NCBI GenBank assembly: GCA_035524315.1
Contig: DATKPD010000047.1
Coordinates: forward strand, 1 to 33,412
Origin: BOG-938 sp035524315
GTDB lineage: Bacteria; Pseudomonadota; Alphaproteobacteria; Caulobacterales; Caulobacteraceae
DNA length: 33,412 bases
Direction of reading: 5' to 3'
Of this stretch, positions 1 through 6,826 are shown piece by piece. Made by a program: the position numbers and the translations under genes. Positions within the stretch are counted from its first letter, which is position 1; every line of letters begins with the position of its first letter. The notes under the pieces were generated by a model. It was not told the origin of the DNA, did no database searches, and worked only from the letters and a program-made list of their open reading frames with translations.

Positions 1-187
1 CGCCACCGCCAACGCCGCGCAGGCGCTGCGCGAGGGCAGACCGATCGCCGAGGCCGAGGCCGCCCCCTCGGCCGGACACGCCGAGCCGGTGGTCGAGGAA
101 GTCCTAGGCCTGATTAGCGCGGTGCGGCCTTTGACCGAGTCCAATCAGGCATCGGTCGCCAAAGCGGCTCCATTTTCCGTAAATTGA
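1..187 (+). CDS. C-terminal end of an unidentified protein (partial)
   Basis: Reading from base 2 gives 61 codons without a stop, ending with TGA at 185-187. The other two forward frames are interrupted at about 112-114 (frame 1) and 105-107 (frame 3), so this is the only forward frame open from the window edge. The peptide is Ala- and Glu-rich (ATANAAQALREG at the start, AAPFSVN at the end) and looks like a low-complexity C-terminal tail. No family can be named from this fragment. The start lies outside the window. Confidence 0.45.
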   Translation, partial: ATANAAQALREGRPIAEAEAAPSAGHAEPVVEEVLGLISAVRPLTESNQASVAKAAPFSVN

Positions 188-472
188 CAGCCGTGTTAGC
201 AGCCCTGCTGGGCAGCCGGACGATTCGCTAGCGGCTAAAGTCAACTTGAAAATTAGTAATAATGGCTAATGGTGGGAGCCATTACGGCCAAGCTGGCTAC
301 ATGGGCGCACCTGGAATGGGGCGGCCTCACGCACAATTGGACCGTCAAGACTATCGCCTTACGCGCAAATTCTTGCGTCATCCTACTTTTTGAATTTTAT
401 ATGACGGTCCGAGTTCTCCCGTGAGCGCTCGGCGCGTGCACGACGGGCCAAGGCGGAAACGAGCAGATCCCA
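188..472. other. Intergenic region upstream of the PAP2 gene
   Basis: This 285-base gap is AT-richer than its surroundings, most clearly at 240-290 and 360-410. It contains a perfect 8-base inverted repeat at 260-284, listed separately. I see no convincing small ORF or RNA gene. It probably holds the promoter of the PAP2 gene, but no clear -35/-10 pair could be chosen. Confidence 0.5.
260..284. repeat. Inverted repeat TAATGGCT-N9-AGCCATTA
   Basis: TAATGGCT at 260-267 and its exact reverse complement at 277-284 are separated by 9 bases. No T-run follows, so it is not an obvious intrinsic terminator. It could be an operator for the PAP2 gene or a weak hairpin at the 3' end of the upstream transcript. 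The regulator is unknown. Confidence 0.45.
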
Positions 473-1171
473 TTGATCGATTTCGACGACAAACTGAGCA
501 TGGCGCTCAACCACGCGCTCTCGGCGCACCCGGCGTTCGCCAATCTCTATGACGTGCTGTCGAACAACGATTTCGTCCGAGGCCTGCCCATCATCGCCGC
601 GCTGGCCTTCCTTTGGTTCTCGCGCGATGCGCGCGGCCAATTGCACCTGATCGTCCAGCTGCTGGCGATATCCGCCGCGACCGTGACCTCGGTTTTGGTG
701 CAGCGGCTGCATCTGTTCCACACGCGTCCCATGCTCAGGCCCGAACTGGGTCTGCACCTGCCGGCCGATCTGGCCGGCCAGCTGTGGAACGACGCGCCCT
801 GGTCTTGGCCCAGCGACACCGCCACCCTGTACGCGGGACTGGTCGCCATTGTCTGCCGCGACAAGCCGCGCCTGGGCGTCGCGCTGGGCGTGTGGACCTT
901 GGTGGTGATCCTGATTCCACGCGTGGCCTTCGGCTACCATTACGCCAGCGACGTCGCGTCGGGCGTGGTGCTGGGCGCGAGCGCCGTCCTGATCGCCGAC
1001 GCCCTGTTCAAGGCCGGCGAGCAACCCCTGGTCGACCGCCTGAGCGCGCCCGTCGGCCATCACCCGGTGCTGATCAATACCCTGTTCATGATCGGCGTGT
1101 GGCAACTGGCCGATCTGATGATCGACCCGCGCGCGGCGATCCACGCGGTGGCGCTGTTCATGCGCCATTAG
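473..1171 (+). CDS. PAP2-superfamily membrane phosphatase-like protein with altered catalytic motif
   Basis: A 232-residue membrane protein with hydrophobic helices at about 37-50, 57-75, 136-149 and 163-178. PAP2 phosphatases remove phosphate from lipid phosphates or pyrophosphates at the membrane. Motif 1 is R78-x6-R85-P86 (usually K-x6-RP). Motif 3 is R150-x5-H156-x3-D160, which contains the nucleophilic His and is intact apart from the usual preceding Ser, which is Pro. Motif 2 (normally PSGH) reads P113-S114-D115-T116, so the general-acid His is missing. Activity may therefore be altered or lost. No in-frame ATG or GTG lies between the upstream stop (422-424) and this point, so translation most likely starts at TTG 473, preceded by a purine-rich stretch at about 450-459. 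The gene stands alone and its substrate is unknown. Confidence 0.8.
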   Translation: MIDFDDKLSMALNHALSAHPAFANLYDVLSNNDFVRGLPIIAALAFLWFSRDARGQLHLIVQLLAISAATVTSVLVQRLHLFHTRPMLRPELGLHLPADLAGQLWNDAPWSWPSDTATLYAGLVAIVCRDKPRLGVALGVWTLVVILIPRVAFGYHYASDVASGVVLGASAVLIADALFKAGEQPLVDRLSAPVGHHPVLINTLFMIGVWQLADLMIDPRAAIHAVALFMRH

Positions 1172-1204
1172 GAGGCCGCACGGCGGCTGAAATCTTGGGA
1201 GGAC

Positions 1205-1279
1205 TGGTGGACGCGACAGGGATTGAACCTGTGACCCCCTCGATGTCAACGAGGTGCTCTCCCGCTGAGCTACGCATCC
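1205..1279 (-). tRNA. tRNA-Val (anticodon GAC)
   Basis: The minus strand folds into a full cloverleaf. The acceptor stem GGATGCG pairs with CGCGTCC (one G-T pair). The D arm is GCTC/GAGC. The anticodon stem is CCTCG/CGAGG with loop TTGACAT, giving anticodon GAC. The T arm is ACAGG/CCTGT with loop TTCAATC. The 3' CCA is encoded in the DNA at 1205-1207. It reads the GUC valine codon, which is very frequent in high-GC genomes like this one. Confidence 0.97.
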
Positions 1280-1388
1280 GCACCAGGAGACGGCGGGATA
1301 TATATGGAAGCGGGCCTGTGCTCAAGCGTTAGCGCAGACTGCGCGCGCGGCTTGTTTTCCCAGAGCCGGGCCAATGGCCCAAAAACCT

Positions 1389-1748
1389 TCAGGCGGCGAC
1401 CATCCGCTCGACCTCGGCGACGATTTCGCGCAGATGGATCGGCTTGGACAGGACCTTGGCCCCCTCTGGCGCGCTCTCCTTGGCGGCCAGGGCCACGGCG
1501 GCGAAACCGGTGATGAACATGATGCGCAGGTCGGGCTGATGCTGGGCCGCGCGGCGCGCCACCTCGATCCCATCGGCGCCGGGCATGACGATGTCGGTCA
1601 GCAGCAGGTCCCAATGCGCCTGGGGTAGAGCGATGAGGGCTTCCTCGCCATCGGCGCAGGCCCGCACCTCATAGCCGGCGCGTTCGAGGGCCCGGCACAG
1701 AAAGCCCCGGAGCGAGTCGTCGTCTTCGGCGAGCAGAATGCGAGTCAT
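1389..1748 (-). CDS. cpdR: CpdR, single-domain response regulator of ClpXP proteolysis
   Basis: A stand-alone receiver domain of 119 residues. The acidic pocket is E8-D9-D10, the phosphoacceptor is D52 (TDIVMPG), the switch Thr is T80 (MFITGFAA) and the conserved Lys is K102 (LSKP). The ILLAEDDDSLRGFL start, the ITGFAAVAL segment and the C-terminal -MVAA are characteristic of alphaproteobacterial CpdR. In Caulobacter, unphosphorylated CpdR primes ClpXP and brings cell-cycle substrates to it; the CckA-ChpT relay phosphorylates and inactivates it. The start ATG at 1748 has a GGGGGA element just upstream. It is divergent from the amidohydrolase-family gene at 1891, a neighbourhood I recall from related genomes. 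Confidence 0.9.
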   Translation of the reverse strand: MTRILLAEDDDSLRGFLCRALERAGYEVRACADGEEALIALPQAHWDLLLTDIVMPGADGIEVARRAAQHQPDLRIMFITGFAAVALAAKESAPEGAKVLSKPIHLREIVAEVERMVAA

Positions 1749-1890
1749 GGTCCCCCTAGGCGCTCATCGCAGGCGCTTCACGCCCGCCGATCCGCGTAAC
1801 TTAGACCAACAGGCGTAAACCGGCGATAAAGCGCGCCGCGATCAATGCCCGTGCGTTGACGCCCCGCCCATCCTTCCCGCAAATGTCGCC

Positions 1891-2844
1891 ATGGATGCGT
1901 ATGAAGGCCCAGGGCGCGCGGCGCCGGAGGAGGCGGCGGCCTGTTCGAGCGCGCCGATGTTTCCGGAGAGCGCCGCCTGCGCCGAACGCCCGTTCGATAT
2001 CCTTCGGCCGGAAGGCGGCGAGCCAGGACGCCCGCCTTGCCCCCTGGTGTTCGCCTCGCCTCACTCTGGCCGGTGCTACCCTCCCGCGCTGATGGCTCAA
2101 AGCGTGCTGGACGAGGCGACGATCCGCCGTTCGGAAGACGCGCTGGTCGATCGCCTGATTGCCGGCGCGCCGGCCTTTGGCGCGGTATGCCTGTCGGCGC
2201 GCTACGCCCGCGCCTACGTCGATCTGAACCGCGAGCCCTATGAGTTGGACCCGGCGATGTTCGAGGACGAACTGCCTCCTTTCGCCCGGGCGCGCCGCTC
2301 GCCCCGGGTGGCGGCGGGCCTGGGCTCGATCGCGCGGGTGGTGGGCGAGGGCCAGGAGATCTATCGCGGTAAGCTGAGGTTTGACGACGCGCGCAGGCGG
2401 ATCGAGACCATCCATCGGCCCTATCATCAGGCGCTGACCGAGTTGGTCGACCAGGCGCGCGCGGCCCATGGCGTGTCCATATTGATCGACTGGCATTCCA
2501 TGCCGTCGGCCCCGGGCGGAACGACGGCTGGGCGGCGCGTGTGCGACATCGTGCTGGGCGACCGGTTCGGGTCGGCTTGCAGCCCGCGCTTGATCCGGCT
2601 GGTGGAAGGGGCGCTGGAGGGCATGGGCTACCGCGTCGCGCGCAACACGCCCTACGCGGGCGGATACACCACCGAGTTCTACGGCCGACCCGAGCGCGGA
2701 TCGCACGCCCTGCAGGTCGAAATTAGCCGCTCGCTCTATCTGGACGAATCCAGCTTGCAGCCGAACGCGGGTTTCGAACGCCTGAAAAGGGACCTCGATC
2801 GGCTGTGCCAAACCCTGGCCCGGGACTGGCGCAAAACGATCTGA
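1891..2844 (+). CDS. N-formylglutamate amidohydrolase-family protein
   Basis: Up to 317 residues of the FGase family (PF05013), metal-dependent hydrolases related to HutG-type N-formylglutamate deformylase. Signature segments are SPHSG at 56-60, DLN at 111-113, DWHSMP at 200-205, TTEFYGRP, and QVEIS near the C-terminus. Homology begins near residue 30, so the first 20-30 residues may not be translated. ATG 1891 has no good ribosome binding site. The in-frame ATG at 1957 is an alternative, but the AGGAGG at 1928-1933 lies about 23 bases from it, too far to decide. No histidine-degradation genes are nearby, so a role in the hut pathway is not supported by context. Confidence 0.85.
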   Translation: MDAYEGPGRAAPEEAAACSSAPMFPESAACAERPFDILRPEGGEPGRPPCPLVFASPHSGRCYPPALMAQSVLDEATIRRSEDALVDRLIAGAPAFGAVCLSARYARAYVDLNREPYELDPAMFEDELPPFARARRSPRVAAGLGSIARVVGEGQEIYRGKLRFDDARRRIETIHRPYHQALTELVDQARAAHGVSILIDWHSMPSAPGGTTAGRRVCDIVLGDRFGSACSPRLIRLVEGALEGMGYRVARNTPYAGGYTTEFYGRPERGSHALQVEISRSLYLDESSLQPNAGFERLKRDLDRLCQTLARDWRKTI

Positions 2845-2918
2845 CCGGCCCGGACGCCGAAAGACAGCGCTGTCAATACATTGAAATGTAAGCGTTTTCA
2901 TCGCGGCGCATGGCGGCG

Positions 2919-2946
2919 AAAAAAAAGCCGCGCCCGAAGGCGCGGC
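2919..2946 (-). terminator. Intrinsic terminator of the small RNA
   Basis: GCCGCGCC (2927-2934) and GGCGCGGC (2939-2946) form a perfect 8-bp stem. On the minus strand the loop is TTCG and the stem is followed by eight T (plus-strand A at 2919-2926). The orientation fits only a leftward transcript. No minus-strand protein gene lies just to its right, which is why it points to an RNA gene. Confidence 0.92.
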
Positions 2947-2999
2947 AAGTCATAGGGAGGAAACGCCCAGGAAGGGCAGAGGCGTCAGCGACGCCTCAC
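2919..2999 (-). ncRNA. Small non-coding RNA, probable suhB/mmgR (alpha-r8) family
   Basis: All parts of a small RNA gene are visible on the minus strand. A sigma-70-type promoter ends at 3006. Transcription should begin near 2999 and stop at the terminator, giving about 81 nt. Hairpin 1 is GAGGCGTC/GACGCCTC (2979-2997, 3-base loop). Hairpin 2 is GCCC/GGGC (2965-2977). Then comes an unpaired UUUCCUCCCU (read from 2963 down to 2954) and an 8-bp UUCG-capped terminator stem followed by eight U. The size, three-stem layout and this exact single-stranded 10-mer match what I recall of the alphaproteobacterial suhB/mmgR family, which affects PHB granule accumulation in Sinorhizobium. The 10-mer is complementary to Shine-Dalgarno sequences, so translational repression is the likely mechanism. 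The family name is from memory and was not searched. Confidence 0.8.
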
Positions 3000-3005
3000 A
3001 GGGTC

Positions 3006-3034
3006 TATATAGATTGCAACGCAGCACGCATCAA
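3006..3034 (-). promoter_or_regulatory. Promoter of the small RNA (TTGATG-N17-TATATA)
   Basis: Read on the minus strand, TTGATG (3034-3029), a 17-base spacer and TATATA (3011-3006) form a near-ideal housekeeping promoter. The predicted start is around 2999, at the foot of the first hairpin of the small RNA. Confidence 0.75.
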
Positions 3035-3174
3035 CCCAAAAACGCCCCATAGTCGTGGGAATTTCTCTCACACCGCGCAGATTTCCTTAGAATATAACGA
3101 ATTCCGAGCGTTGCGCCAAAGCCACAGATTGCTGCACCGCACAATCAATCGTGGCGCGCTGTTCGCCCATTCTA

Positions 3175-3180
3175 TATAAT
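3175..3180 (+). promoter_or_regulatory. Probable -10 element (TATAAT) of typA
   Basis: A perfect TATAAT occurs 121 bases before the typA start in otherwise very GC-rich DNA. The -35 region at the right distance (around 3152-3157) is a poor match. If used, it gives a leader of about 115 nt. Confidence 0.45.
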
Positions 3181-3301
3181 GCGCCCTGCGGCGAGACCGG
3201 CCCCGGCGCCGATTCGCCGCGCGGGCTAGCGCGCGACGCCCGCTTCGCGTACAACCCCCCGCCTTCTCCCCGGCCCCCTTAGCTCCTCAGTCTGGTTTCT
3301 C

Positions 3302-5137
3302 ATGGCCCTGCGCAATATCGCCATCATCGCCCACGTCGACCATGGCAAGACAACGCTGGTCGACCAGCTGCTCGCACAGTCGGGCGTGTTCCGCGAGAAC
3401 GAGGCCAAGGTCGAACGGGCCATGGACTCCAACGATCAGGAGCGCGAGCGCGGCATCACCATCCTGGCCAAGTGCACCTCGGTGCTGTGGCACGGCAAGG
3501 CAGGCGAGACCCGCATCAACATCATCGACACTCCCGGCCACGCCGACTTCGGCGGCGAGGTCGAGCGCATCCTGGGCATGGTGGATGGCTGCCTGCTGCT
3601 GGTGGACGCCGAAGAGGGCGTGATGCCCCAGACCAAATTCGTGCTGGGGAAGGCGCTCAAGCTGGGCCTGCGCCCGATCGTGGTGCTGAACAAGGTAGAC
3701 CGCCCGCACGCCGACCCCGACCGGGTTCTGAACGACGCCTTCGACCTGTTCGCGGCCATGGGCGCGGACGACGACCAACTGGACTTTCCGCACCTGTACG
3801 CCTCGGGCAAGCAGGGCTGGGCCGTGGTCGATATGAAGGACCCACAGGAAAGTCTGGCGCCGATTTTCGACAAGATCGTCGAGCACGTGCCCGAACCCAC
3901 GGCAGTGGCCCGCGCCGAAGAGCCGGCCCAGATCCTGTCGGTGCTGATCGAAAATGATCCCTTCCTCGGCCGCCTGTTGACCGGCCGCGTGGAAGCGGGA
4001 CGCTTCACTCCCGGCCAGGCGATCCACGCCCTGTCGCGCGACGGCAAGGAGATCGAACGAGGGCGGGTGACCAAGATCCTCGCCTTCCGCGGCCTCAAGC
4101 GCCAGCCGATCGACATGGCCGAAGCCGGGGACATCGTCGCCATCGCCGGCCTCAGCAAGGCGACCGTGGCCGACACCCTGTGCGCCATGGAGGTGACCGA
4201 AGCGCTTCCGGCCCAGCCGATCGATCCGCCGACCATCTCCATGACCGTGTCAGTCAACGACAGTCCCCTGGCCGGCAAGGAAGGCGACAAGGTGCAGAGC
4301 CGCGTGATCCGCGAGCGCCTGCTGCGCGAAGCCGAGAGCAACGTCGCCATCCGCGTGACCGAGACCAGCGAGAAGGACGCTTTCGAGGTGTCGGGTCGCG
4401 GCGAACTTCAACTGGGCGTGCTGATCGAGAACATGCGCCGCGAGGGCTTTGAAGTGGCGATCTCGCGTCCGCGCGTGGTGTTCCGCACGGACGAGGAGAC
4501 CGGCGAGAAGATGGAGCCGATCGAAGACGTCGTGATCGACGTGGACGACGACTACACCGGCGTGGTCATCGAGAAGCTTTCGGCGCGCAAGGCTGAGCTC
4601 AAGGACATGCGCCCCTCGGGCGCCGGCAAGACCCGCATCACCCTGCAATCGCCGTCGCGCAGCCTGATCGGCTACCAGGGCGAGTTCCTGACCGACACCC
4701 GCGGCTCGGGGGTGCTGAACCGCGTGTTTTCGCACTACGAGCCGTTCAAGGGGGCCATCGAGGGCCGCCGCAACGGCGTGCTGGTGTCGAACTCGGACGG
4801 GGAAACAGTCGCTTATGCGCTGTGGAACCTGGAGGAGCGCGGCGTGCTGTTCGTGGGTTCAGGCGAGAAGACCTATCAGGGCATGATCATCGGCGAGAAC
4901 AGCCGGTGGGACGACCTGGATGTCAATCCGCTCAAGGCCAAGCAACTGACCAACATCCGCTCGGCGGGTAAGGACGAGGCCATCCGGCTGACCCCGCCGC
5001 GTCGCCCGACCCTGGAACAGGCCATCGCCTATATCGACGATGACGAGTTGGTCGAGGTGACGCCAAAGGCTATCCGTCTGCGCAAGCAGGTGCTCAACCC
5101 CTCGTTCCGCAAGAAGCGCCAACGCGAAGAGGCGTAA
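3302..5137 (+). CDS. typA: Ribosome-associated GTPase TypA/BipA
   Basis: A full-length 611-residue translational GTPase. G motifs are AHVDHGKTT (10-18), RGITI (50-54), DTPGHADF (76-83) and NKVD (130-133). These are followed by the EF-G-like domains, for example GRGELQLGVLIENMRREGFE, and the TypA-specific C-terminal region with GYQGEFLTDTRGSGVLNR. BipA binds the 70S ribosome, helps late 50S assembly and is needed for growth under cold and other stresses. The start ATG at 3302 fits the family N-terminus exactly, yet no Shine-Dalgarno sequence precedes it; the leader is C/T-rich. A hairpin follows the stop codon at 5144-5173. Confidence 0.98.
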   Translation: MALRNIAIIAHVDHGKTTLVDQLLAQSGVFRENEAKVERAMDSNDQERERGITILAKCTSVLWHGKAGETRINIIDTPGHADFGGEVERILGMVDGCLLLVDAEEGVMPQTKFVLGKALKLGLRPIVVLNKVDRPHADPDRVLNDAFDLFAAMGADDDQLDFPHLYASGKQGWAVVDMKDPQESLAPIFDKIVEHVPEPTAVARAEEPAQILSVLIENDPFLGRLLTGRVEAGRFTPGQAIHALSRDGKEIERGRVTKILAFRGLKRQPIDMAEAGDIVAIAGLSKATVADTLCAMEVTEALPAQPIDPPTISMTVSVNDSPLAGKEGDKVQSRVIRERLLREAESNVAIRVTETSEKDAFEVSGRGELQLGVLIENMRREGFEVAISRPRVVFRTDEETGEKMEPIEDVVIDVDDDYTGVVIEKLSARKAELKDMRPSGAGKTRITLQSPSRSLIGYQGEFLTDTRGSGVLNRVFSHYEPFKGAIEGRRNGVLVSNSDGETVAYALWNLEERGVLFVGSGEKTYQGMIIGENSRWDDLDVNPLKAKQLTNIRSAGKDEAIRLTPPRRPTLEQAIAYIDDDELVEVTPKAIRLRKQVLNPSFRKKRQREEA

Positions 5138-5143
5138 CGCGCC

Positions 5144-5173
5144 CGCTCACCCCGGCCAACGCCAGGGTGAGCG
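5144..5173. terminator. Hairpin between convergent typA and DUF1328 genes
   Basis: CGCTCACCC (5144-5152) pairs perfectly with GGGTGAGCG (5165-5173) across a 12-base loop. It sits between the 3' ends of two convergent genes and could end transcription from both sides. There is no T-run on either side, so it is not a classical intrinsic terminator. Confidence 0.5.
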
Positions 5174-5184
5174 CGGTCATGCGT

Positions 5185-5358
5185 CTAGGTGACCTTCTTG
5201 AACACCGTGTAGCCGAGCACGATGAACAGGACGAACAGCACCAGGAACAGGAAGAACAGGAACTTGGCGATGCCCATGGCCGCGCCGGCGACGCCGCCAA
5301 AACCAAGGGCGCCGGCGATCAGGGCGATGATCAGGAAAATAAAGGCCCACTTCAGCAT
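5185..5358 (-). CDS. DUF1328-family small membrane protein
   Basis: 57 residues: MLKWAFIFLIIALIAGALGF, then GGVAGAAMGIAKFLFF and a second hydrophobic stretch ending FKKVT. This is the YtjA/DUF1328 family, two-helix inner-membrane peptides of unknown function that often respond to stress. ATG 5358 is chosen because GGAGG lies 5 bases upstream; a TTG four codons earlier would put that GGAGG inside the gene. It is followed by a hairpin shared with convergent typA and lies downstream of another tiny membrane protein on the same strand. Confidence 0.85.
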   Translation of the reverse strand: MLKWAFIFLIIALIAGALGFGGVAGAAMGIAKFLFFLFLVLFVLFIVLGYTVFKKVT

Positions 5359-5424
5359 TCCAGCCTCCAACCGACAGGATGTGGCTTGTGGAACGCCGCT
5401 TCAGGCTGAGCTGTTCCGCCGAGC

Positions 5425-5592
5425 TTAGGCCGAGGTCTTGCGGGCGCCTGCCGCCAACCCCACAAACAGCAGAAACAGCACTTCGAAGGCAAGGAAGACC
5501 TCGCCCATCAACTCGCTGTCGACGTAGTGCATGGTGCCCAGGAAGCCGGCGAGCACGGCGATGGCGGCACAGATCAAAGACAGCTTCAGCAT
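5425..5592 (-). CDS. Small membrane protein (55 aa), DUF1328-like
   Basis: ATG 5592 to TAA 5425-5427 encodes 55 residues beginning MLKLSLICAAIAVLAGFLG and ending AAGARKTSA, with two hydrophobic helices at about 4-19 and 32-47. The opening resembles the next gene downstream (MLKWAFIFLIIALIAGALGF), suggesting tandem relatives. An AGGA lies 11 bases before the start on the minus strand. Codon use looks normal for the window. The gap to the next gene is 66 bases, so the two could be co-transcribed. Function unknown. Confidence 0.65.
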   Translation of the reverse strand: MLKLSLICAAIAVLAGFLGTMHYVDSELMGEVFLAFEVLFLLFVGLAAGARKTSA

Positions 5593-5713
5593 TGCGGCTC
5601 ATCCTGGTGCGTTCGAACGCTCAACTTAGCGCAGCCGCCCGGCGTCGAACAATAGGCTTGCTCATGGGAGCCGGGGGCTTGGGCGAGCAGGCCGGGAAGG
5701 CTAAGGAGGGGTC

Positions 5714-6826
5714 ATGACGCCCGATGACGACCACTTCGCGGCCCGCAAGGCCGGATCCGCCCAGCAAAAGTTCGGCGAAGGCTTCCTGTACGACATCTGG
5801 TATTTCGCCGCTCTCGGCGCTGACCTGAAACCCGGCAAGCTGCAGCGCTACGAACTGCTCGGCCACCCGGTGCTGCTGGGTCGCGACCGGGCGGGCAAAG
5901 CCTATGCCTTGCGCGACATCTGCCCCCACCGCGCCGCGCCCCTTTCGGCGGGCCAGATGGTGCGCGATCCGTCGGGGGCCGAGGCGGTGGAATGCCCCTA
6001 TCACGGATGGATGTTCCGCACCGACGGGGTGTGCTCGAAGATTCCGTCCCTGTCGGGGGACCAGGCGATGGACCCCCAGCGCATCCGCGTGCGGTCCTAC
6101 CCCTTAGCCGAAAGCCAGGGCCTGGTGTTCGTGTGGATGGCGTCCGACGAGCGGCGCGACGCCGAACCGGATCAACCGCCGCCTGTGTTCGCGGGCGTGG
6201 TCGGCGGCGCGCCCAAGCTGATCGACCGCATGGTGTTCGACGCCCACATCGACCATGCCGTGGTCGGCCTGATGGACCCCGCCCACGGCCCATATGTGCA
6301 CCAGCAATGGTGGTGGCGCTCCAAGGCCAAGCAACTGGACAAGGCCAAGGCGTTCGAACCGCGCGAGGCCGGCTTCGCCATGGCGCGCCACGCCCCCTCG
6401 TCCAACAGCCGGGCCTATCGCCTGCTGGGCGGCAAGCCCGAGACCGAGATCACCTTCCGCCTGCCGGGCCTGCGCTGGGAGCACATTCAGGTGGGGACGC
6501 GGCAGGTGCTGTCGCTCACCTGCTTGACCCCCCTGGACGAGACGCGGACGCGCATCACCCAGATCATCTGGTCGGACCATCCGGCGTTCGTGGCGCTGCG
6601 GCCGCTGATCGCCATGGCCGCCCGCGCCTTCCTGCGTCAGGACGGGGCGATGGTGAACCTGCAAAATGAGGGGTTGCGCTACGATCCGGCCCTGCTGTGG
6701 ATCGACGACGCCGACCGTCAGGCCAAATGGTACCACGCGCTCAAGCGCGAATGGGCCGCGGCGCGGCGCGAGGGGCGGCCGTTCAACAGCCCGGTGACGG
6801 CGCAGGTTCTACGGTGGCGCAGCTGA
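5714..6826 (+). CDS. Rieske [2Fe-2S] aromatic-ring-hydroxylating oxygenase-like protein
   Basis: 370 residues. The N-terminal Rieske domain has cluster ligands C70 and H72 (CPHRAAP) and C94 and H97 (CPYHGWMF). The catalytic domain carries D188-x2-H191-x4-H196, the usual bridging Asp and two His ligands of the mononuclear iron; an Asp around 320-335 would be the third ligand. Such enzymes hydroxylate or demethylate aromatic or sterol-like substrates using electrons from a separate reductase. No ferredoxin, reductase or beta subunit is encoded nearby, so partners must be elsewhere. ATG 5714 has AAGGAGG 4 bases upstream. It converges on, and overlaps by 18 bases, a TetR regulator gene. The substrate cannot be told. 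Confidence 0.88.
   Translation: MTPDDDHFAARKAGSAQQKFGEGFLYDIWYFAALGADLKPGKLQRYELLGHPVLLGRDRAGKAYALRDICPHRAAPLSAGQMVRDPSGAEAVECPYHGWMFRTDGVCSKIPSLSGDQAMDPQRIRVRSYPLAESQGLVFVWMASDERRDAEPDQPPPVFAGVVGGAPKLIDRMVFDAHIDHAVVGLMDPAHGPYVHQQWWWRSKAKQLDKAKAFEPREAGFAMARHAPSSNSRAYRLLGGKPETEITFRLPGLRWEHIQVGTRQVLSLTCLTPLDETRTRITQIIWSDHPAFVALRPLIAMAARAFLRQDGAMVNLQNEGLRYDPALLWIDDADRQAKWYHALKREWAAARREGRPFNSPVTAQVLRWRS

Larger units (their letters stand above)
2845..3301. other. Long intergenic region with a minus-strand small RNA and the typA leader
   Basis: These 457 bases hold no convincing protein gene. From left to right they contain an intrinsic terminator pointing left, the hairpins and exposed pyrimidine tract of a small RNA, its minus-strand promoter, an AT-rich stretch with no recognised function (3056-3170) and a TATAAT element for typA. 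The last 120 bases before typA are pyrimidine-rich and have no Shine-Dalgarno sequence. Confidence 0.8.

Noticed and set aside
1205..1279. tRNA-Val as an integration site for a genomic island
   Set aside because: No integrase gene, no repeated tRNA 3' end and no change in composition on either side.
1801..2901. 366-codon minus-strand open frame opposite the amidohydrolase-family gene
   Set aside because: No domain, Arg/His/Gln-rich antisense composition; the plus strand has intact family motifs.
2910..3179. 89-codon plus-strand open frame
   Set aside because: It runs through the small RNA hairpins, its terminator and its promoter in the opposite direction. Its composition resembles translated non-coding DNA, and it has no ribosome binding site.
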